A stretch of DNA of 10,003 nucleotides, taken from positions 1-10,003 of the forward strand of contig CAMWWW010000066.1 of the NCBI GenBank assembly GCA_947178015.1. The letters are read 5' to 3'. Source of the stretch: an uncultured Clostridia bacterium. GTDB taxonomy: Bacteria; Bacillota; Clostridia; Lachnospirales; Lachnospiraceae. The position numbers and the translations under genes are program-made. Under the pieces are notes generated by a model. It was not told the origin of the DNA, made no database searches, and saw nothing but the letters and a program-made list of their open reading frames with translations. Within the stretch, counting starts at the first letter, position 1; each line of letters begins with the position of its first letter. Below, in pieces: positions 5,932-10,003 of the stretch.

Positions 5932-7293
5932 CTATTTCCGATCTGCTATCACACAATATGGAATTCTCTGCTGTACATTTCGATAAGCAGGACGGATAAT
6001 CTTTCCGGCGTTGATCAATTCCTCCACCCTATGCGCTCCCCATCCTGCAATTCTTGCTATGGCAAAGATTGGTGTATACAGCTCTAATGGAAGATCTAAC
6101 ATACTGTACACAAATCCACTGTAGAAGTCGATATTGGCGCTAACTCCTTTATAGATCTTTCGCTCCTCAGATATAATCTCAGGCGCAAGGCGTTCTATCA
6201 AAGAATACAGCCGGAATTCCTCCTCTTTTCCTTTCTCCGTGGAAAGCTTCTCAACAAAACGCTTGAATATATTCGCTCTTGGATCTGAGAGAGAATATAC
6301 GGCATGCCCCATTCCATAGATTAGCCCAGCCTTGTCAAATGCTTCTTTATGTAATAATGCCTTCAGATAGGCACGGATTTCCTCTTCATCCTCCCAGTCT
6401 TTTACCTGTACCTTCAGATCCTCAATCATCCGTACTACCTTGATGTTTGCACCACCGTGCTTTGGACCCTTTAAAGAACCCAAAGAAGCAGCGATTGCGG
6501 AATAGGTATCGGTTCCAGAGGAAGATACTACATGTGTGGTAAAGGTTGAATTATTTCCTCCGCCGTGTTCTGCGTGAAGCACCAGCGCCACATCCAGAAT
6601 TCTTGCTTCCAGATCCGTGTAGCTGCTGTCCGGGCGCAACAGGCGCAAAATATTCTCCGCCGTGGATAATTCCGGATCCGGCGTATGTATATATAAGCTC
6701 TGTCCATCATGATAATGGCGATATGCCTGATAACCATATACAGATAACAGTGGAAATAATGCCGTAAGCTGTAGACACTGACGAATGACATTTGGAATAG
6801 ATACATCATCTGCGGCATCATCATAAGAATAAAGGGTCAGTACACTTCTTGCCAGAGTATTCATCATATCTGCACTCGGCGCCTTCATAATAATATCCCT
6901 TACAAAGCTTGTAGGAAGTGAGCGGTATTCACCAAGAAGCTTTTGAAAATTCTTAAGCACTTCATTGGTTGGAAGCTCGCCGAACATCAGCAAATACGCC
7001 GCTTCCTCGAATCCAAACCTCTTCTCTCTGATAAATCCTCCCACCAAGTCTTCAATATCTACACCTCGATAAAAGAGCTTGCCTTCGCAAGGAATCATCT
7101 CCTCATCTTCCATGACAAAGGACTGGATTTCTGAGATTTCTGTCAGACCGGCCAGTACGCCGCGCCCGCTGATGTCCCTTAGTCCCCGTTTTACGTCATA
7201 CTTTCCGTACAAGGAAGGATCGATCTGACTATTCCTCATGCAGATTTCTGACAAATCCAGAATTTCCGGTGTTACTATAGAAAATGGATTCAT
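5932..7293 (-). CDS. gltA: Citrate synthase (citrate/2-methylcitrate synthase family)
   Basis: This 453-residue enzyme would condense acetyl-CoA with oxaloacetate to citrate in the cytoplasm. The catalytic triad is visible: His279 in GPKHGGAN, His330 in GMGHAVY, and Asp389 in NIDFYSG. The HAEHGGGNNSTF segment at 240-251 and the arginine-containing DPRA at 337-340 also fit the family. The N-terminal 40 residues before the conserved region are longer than in compact bacterial enzymes, which fits the clostridial subgroup of about 450 residues. The start ATG at 7293 follows an AAAGGAGATG with 7 bases between. It has its own promoter (7335-7363) and terminator (5891-5916). No aconitase or isocitrate dehydrogenase gene is in view, so whether it serves glutamate synthesis or another role is unknown. 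Methylcitrate synthase activity cannot be excluded from sequence alone. Confidence 0.95.
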   Translation of the reverse strand: MNPFSIVTPEILDLSEICMRNSQIDPSLYGKYDVKRGLRDISGRGVLAGLTEISEIQSFVMEDEEMIPCEGKLFYRGVDIEDLVGGFIREKRFGFEEAAYLLMFGELPTNEVLKNFQKLLGEYRSLPTSFVRDIIMKAPSADMMNTLARSVLTLYSYDDAADDVSIPNVIRQCLQLTALFPLLSVYGYQAYRHYHDGQSLYIHTPDPELSTAENILRLLRPDSSYTDLEARILDVALVLHAEHGGGNNSTFTTHVVSSSGTDTYSAIAASLGSLKGPKHGGANIKVVRMIEDLKVQVKDWEDEEEIRAYLKALLHKEAFDKAGLIYGMGHAVYSLSDPRANIFKRFVEKLSTEKGKEEEFRLYSLIERLAPEIISEERKIYKGVSANIDFYSGFVYSMLDLPLELYTPIFAIARIAGWGAHRVEELINAGKIIRPAYRNVQQRIPYCVIADRK

Positions 7294-7334
7294 TCTGCTT
7301 CATCTCCTTTCTAATTGGCAAATGCCTCTTCCTA

Positions 7335-7363
7335 AGTATATCATGTTACTAAGAGTGAAGCAA
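7335..7363 (-). promoter_or_regulatory. Extended -10 promoter of the citrate synthase gene
   Basis: On the minus strand TTGCTT (7363-7358), a 17-base spacer and TATACT (7340-7335) form a sigma-A-type promoter. TG one base before the -10 box adds an extended -10 element, which offsets the weaker -35 box. The predicted transcription start is near 7328, about 35 bases before the ATG. I see no obvious operator, though this does not exclude one. Confidence 0.75.
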
Positions 7364-7432
7364 ATAAATTTTCTATTAACAAAAGCCTCGATACCAAACA
7401 TACAAAAAATACATGCCTTCTCCCCGCCAATT

Positions 7433-9133
7433 CTACATCCTGCGAAATCTTTTATAACGCATGTCCGCAAGCTTTTGCGGCTCTATCCTGCTATATTTTT
7501 CTATAAATTCACTGATCTCCTGCTTTAAGTAAGCGCTGATCTCCATAATCGAGCCTTCTTCTGGGATTATTTTTTCTATTATGCCAAATTTTATCAGGTC
7601 ATCCGCCGTAATTTTCATGATATGTGCTGCTTCTTTTGCCCGGCTGCTATCCTTCCATAAGATGGAAGCAAAGCCTTCTGGAGATAAAATAGAATAGGTC
7701 GCATTTTCCAGCATCCACACCTCATTGGCGACTGCAAGCGCAAGCGCTCCGCCGCTTCCACCTTCTCCTATCAAAATGGTCAGTATGGGAACCGTAAAGG
7801 ATGACATTTCAAATAAGCTCCGCGCTATCGCTTCCCCCTGTCCCCGCTCTTCCGCTTGGATTCCGCAAAATGCGCCGGGTGTGTCTACAAAGCATATCAC
7901 AGGACGATGAAATTTTTCCGCTTGTTTCATAAGGCGCAGCGCTTTTCTGTATCCCTCTGGATTGGGCATACCAAAATTTCTCTCAATGTTTTCCTTTGTG
8001 TTCTTTCCCTTCTGCTGGGCGATCACCGTCACCGGTACCCCGCCAATGTATGCAATACCCCCGACCACCGCCTTATCATCACCGGCTGCTCTGTCTCCAT
8101 GAAGCTCAAAGAAATTCTGGAACAGCAGCCCAATATAGTCCATCGCCGTCGGCCTGCCCTGCATACGCGAGCGCTTAACCCTCTCCCAAGCATCTACTTT
8201 ATCTTGCTTTCTTCTTTCTTTTTTATGCTTTTTTTTCGACCGGCTGGCATGTTTCTCACTTAAGGCTGCGATTTGTTTTTCTTTATGATAGCAAAGTAGC
8301 TGAAAAAGCGTTTCCTTCATATCTTTTCTTTCTACGATCGCGTCGATAAATCCGCGTTCTAATAGAAATTCTGTTCGCTGAAAGCCTTCTGGAAGCGTCT
8401 GACCGATTGTCTGTTTGATCACTCTCGGTCCTGCAAAGCCTGCTAACGCCTTTGGCTCCCCAAGAATCACATCGCCCAGCATCGCAAAGCTCGCCATCAC
8501 ACCTCCCATAGTTGGATCGGTCAGCACCACCATACTAAAAAGCCCGGCGTCACTGTGTTTTTTCAGTGCGGCGGAGGTTTTTGCCATCTGCATCAAAGAT
8601 ACCATTCCCTCCTGCATCCTAGCTCCTCCGCTGCATGCGAACAGTAGAACTGGAAGCTTTTCTTTGATAGCCCGCTCCACGGCGCGCGTGATTTTTTCTC
8701 CCACCGTATAGCCCATACTTGCCATCATAAAATGAGCATCACACACCACCAGTACGCACGGCTCTTTATAAAGAAACGCCTTGCCAGTAACCACCGCCTC
8801 CGAAAGACCAGAGCTTTTTCTAATCTCTGCCCGCTTTTTTTCATACCCTTTCAAACCCAGAGGATTCTTATCAGGAAGCATCTTATCCCACTCCTCAAAA
8901 CTTCCTGCATCCGCTACCATAGCAATTCGGTCGTATGCTCCCATCCGCACATAATAACCACATTTCTGACAGATATCATATGCCTGCTTTCTGTCTTCCG
9001 TATAAAGAATCTGCCCACAGCGAGGACATTTGCTCCACATTCCCTCCGGCACCTTGGGTGCTATATGGCTCTCTTCTGCCTTTTGCTTTCTCTTTCCAAT
9101 AGGAATGATGATGGTCTTCCTAAATTTCAGCAT
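7433..9133 (-). CDS. accDA: Fused acetyl-CoA carboxylase carboxyltransferase, beta (AccD) and alpha (AccA) in one chain
   Basis: This 566-residue protein carries both halves of the carboxyltransferase that moves CO2 from biotin to acetyl-CoA, giving malonyl-CoA for fatty-acid synthesis. Residues 1-283 are AccD-like, with a four-cysteine zinc ribbon (C36, C39, C55, C58) and the crotonase-type oxyanion loop SGGARMQEG at 168-176. Residues 284-315 are a lysine/arginine-rich linker. Residues 316-566 are AccA-like, with the FFELHGDRA segment at 341-349, FVDTPGA near 415-421 and the Gly-rich GEGGSGGALA at 457-466. The frame is continuous, so this is a true fusion rather than a frameshift. The ATG overlaps the 3' end of accC by 14 bases and has AAGGAG 7 bases upstream, suggesting coupled translation. 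The fused chain should still assemble with biotin carboxylase and a separate biotin carrier protein, which is not in the window. Confidence 0.95.
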   Translation of the reverse strand: MLKFRKTIIIPIGKRKQKAEESHIAPKVPEGMWSKCPRCGQILYTEDRKQAYDICQKCGYYVRMGAYDRIAMVADAGSFEEWDKMLPDKNPLGLKGYEKKRAEIRKSSGLSEAVVTGKAFLYKEPCVLVVCDAHFMMASMGYTVGEKITRAVERAIKEKLPVLLFACSGGARMQEGMVSLMQMAKTSAALKKHSDAGLFSMVVLTDPTMGGVMASFAMLGDVILGEPKALAGFAGPRVIKQTIGQTLPEGFQRTEFLLERGFIDAIVERKDMKETLFQLLCYHKEKQIAALSEKHASRSKKKHKKERRKQDKVDAWERVKRSRMQGRPTAMDYIGLLFQNFFELHGDRAAGDDKAVVGGIAYIGGVPVTVIAQQKGKNTKENIERNFGMPNPEGYRKALRLMKQAEKFHRPVICFVDTPGAFCGIQAEERGQGEAIARSLFEMSSFTVPILTILIGEGGSGGALALAVANEVWMLENATYSILSPEGFASILWKDSSRAKEAAHIMKITADDLIKFGIIEKIIPEEGSIMEISAYLKQEISEFIEKYSRIEPQKLADMRYKRFRRM

Positions 9134-10003
9134 TTGGCCGCTCCTTCTCTTTGTCGCTTATAAAGCAAGTATCCACATCCCCAGCAAGAAATCTCTCATC
9201 TGTCAAAATCTGATACTGCTCTTCTAAATTGGTATCTATTCCTTCTATTATAAATTCTCCCAGCGCACTGCACATTTTCTGCACAGCCTCCTCCCGGTCA
9301 CATCCACGGACTATCACCTTCGCGATCAGGGGATCATAGTAGGGTGATACCACACAGCCCTGATATAAGGCAGTGTCCACGCGAATCTGGTTTCCATCTG
9401 GCAGATGGAGCTGCGTCACTGTCCCCGGTCCTTTTGCATTGATCCTGCACTCTATGGCATATCCTTTGATCGGAATATCCTCCTGCCTGACAGAAAGCCT
9501 CTCTCCTGCGGCAATACGAACCTGCGCCTTGATTAAATCCAGCCCTGTCACCATCTCCGTCACGGGATGCTCCACTTGAATTCTGGTATTCATCTCCATA
9601 AAATAATAGCGCTCATCTTCACAATATAAAAATTCAATGGTTCCAGCGTTTTCGTAGCCTACTGCTTCTGCTGCTCGCACGGCGGCATCTCCCAGCTCTC
9701 GGCGAAGCTTCTGTGAAAGAGCAGGACATGGCGCTTCTTCCAAAAGCTTCTGATGATGCCGCTGTACAGAACAGTCGCGCTCGCCAAGCTGCACGATAGT
9801 TCCCCACTTATCGGCAAGAAGCTGCACTTCAATATGTCTGGCACATTTTATATATCGTTCCAGATACATAGAAGAATCCTTAAAGCTTTTCTCTGCCTCC
9901 CTCTGTGCAGTCAGAAAATTCTGCTCAAATTCTTCTGCATTTTCGGCAATGCGCATCCCTTTGCCTCCGCCTCCGGCCGCCGCCTTGATCATAAGTGGAT
10001 ACC
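9120..10003 (-). CDS. accC: Biotin carboxylase subunit of acetyl-CoA carboxylase, 5' end missing
   Basis: The frame enters from the right edge (visible start GYPLMIKAA) and ends at TAG 9122-9120, so the N-terminal biotin carboxylase domain, roughly the first third, is outside the window. The ATG at 9992 is internal, not a start: the conserved ATP-grasp lysine segment continues across it. Visible family marks are the glycine-rich ATP loop AAGGGGKGMR, HIEVQLLAD, ERDCSVQRHHQKL, the metal-binding and active-site segment EMNTRIQVEHPVTE, and YAIECRINA of the C-terminal domain. The enzyme carboxylates biotin using ATP and bicarbonate. Pyruvate carboxylase and propionyl-CoA carboxylase share this domain, but the short C-terminus and the overlap with accDA identify it as the acetyl-CoA carboxylase subunit. 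Confidence 0.95.
   Translation of the reverse strand, partial: YPLMIKAAAGGGGKGMRIAENAEEFEQNFLTAQREAEKSFKDSSMYLERYIKCARHIEVQLLADKWGTIVQLGERDCSVQRHHQKLLEEAPCPALSQKLRRELGDAAVRAAEAVGYENAGTIEFLYCEDERYYFMEMNTRIQVEHPVTEMVTGLDLIKAQVRIAAGERLSVRQEDIPIKGYAIECRINAKGPGTVTQLHLPDGNQIRVDTALYQGCVVSPYYDPLIAKVIVRGCDREEAVQKMCSALGEFIIEGIDTNLEEQYQILTDERFLAGDVDTCFISDKEKERPNAEI

Noticed and set aside
6528..6824. Minus-strand frame of 98 codons inside citrate synthase
   Set aside because: It is an out-of-frame reading of the intact citrate synthase gene.
7401..7420. Weak hairpin around the A-rich stretch after accDA as a terminator
   Set aside because: The arms are short, AT-only and imperfect, and no T run follows a GC-rich stem.
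8732..9163. Plus-strand open frame of 143 codons opposite accDA
   Set aside because: It is a shadow of the conserved AccD coding sequence on the minus strand and shows no family resemblance.

Overview
The window looks like ordinary chromosome from a low-to-moderate GC Gram-positive anaerobe, most likely a clostridium of the Lachnospiraceae type. This rests on the gene set, the strong AGGAGG-type ribosome binding sites, the sigma-A-like promoters with TTGACA/TATACT-type boxes, the lipoprotein form of the solute-binding protein, and a fused AccD-AccA protein. The placement is inferred from family resemblance only. Every gene I can support lies on the minus strand, so transcription runs from high to low coordinates. 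There is no phage, transposon, CRISPR or RNA gene that I can see, and no gene-free stretch longer than about 250 bases.

In transcription order, the right end (10003 to 7433) holds the last two genes of a fatty-acid synthesis cluster: a 5'-truncated biotin carboxylase (accC) and one protein carrying both carboxyltransferase subunits (AccD then AccA). Together these would make malonyl-CoA from acetyl-CoA; the biotin carrier protein is not in the window. Next comes a citrate synthase (7293 to 5932) with its own extended -10 promoter and a clear intrinsic terminator.

The middle (5849 to 1432) is a five-gene operon. A sigma-A-like promoter is followed by a DUF1653 protein with a TTG start, then an ABC importer of the spermidine/putrescine class: ATPase (PotA-like), two permeases (PotB- and PotC-like) and a lipoprotein binding protein (PotD-like). 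The first four genes are chained by stop/start overlaps, which implies translational coupling. Compared with the E. coli PotD sequence as I remember it, the binding protein lacks most of the residues that hold the polyamine, so its true substrate is open.

A ferritin-like di-iron protein (1346 to 804) follows 85 bases after the binding protein. A small inverted repeat overlapping a possible -10 box suggests it may have its own control. It ends at a hairpin terminator near 722-740. The left end (560 to 1) is the start of a membrane protein resembling the XpaC family, with a near-consensus promoter; it runs off the window.
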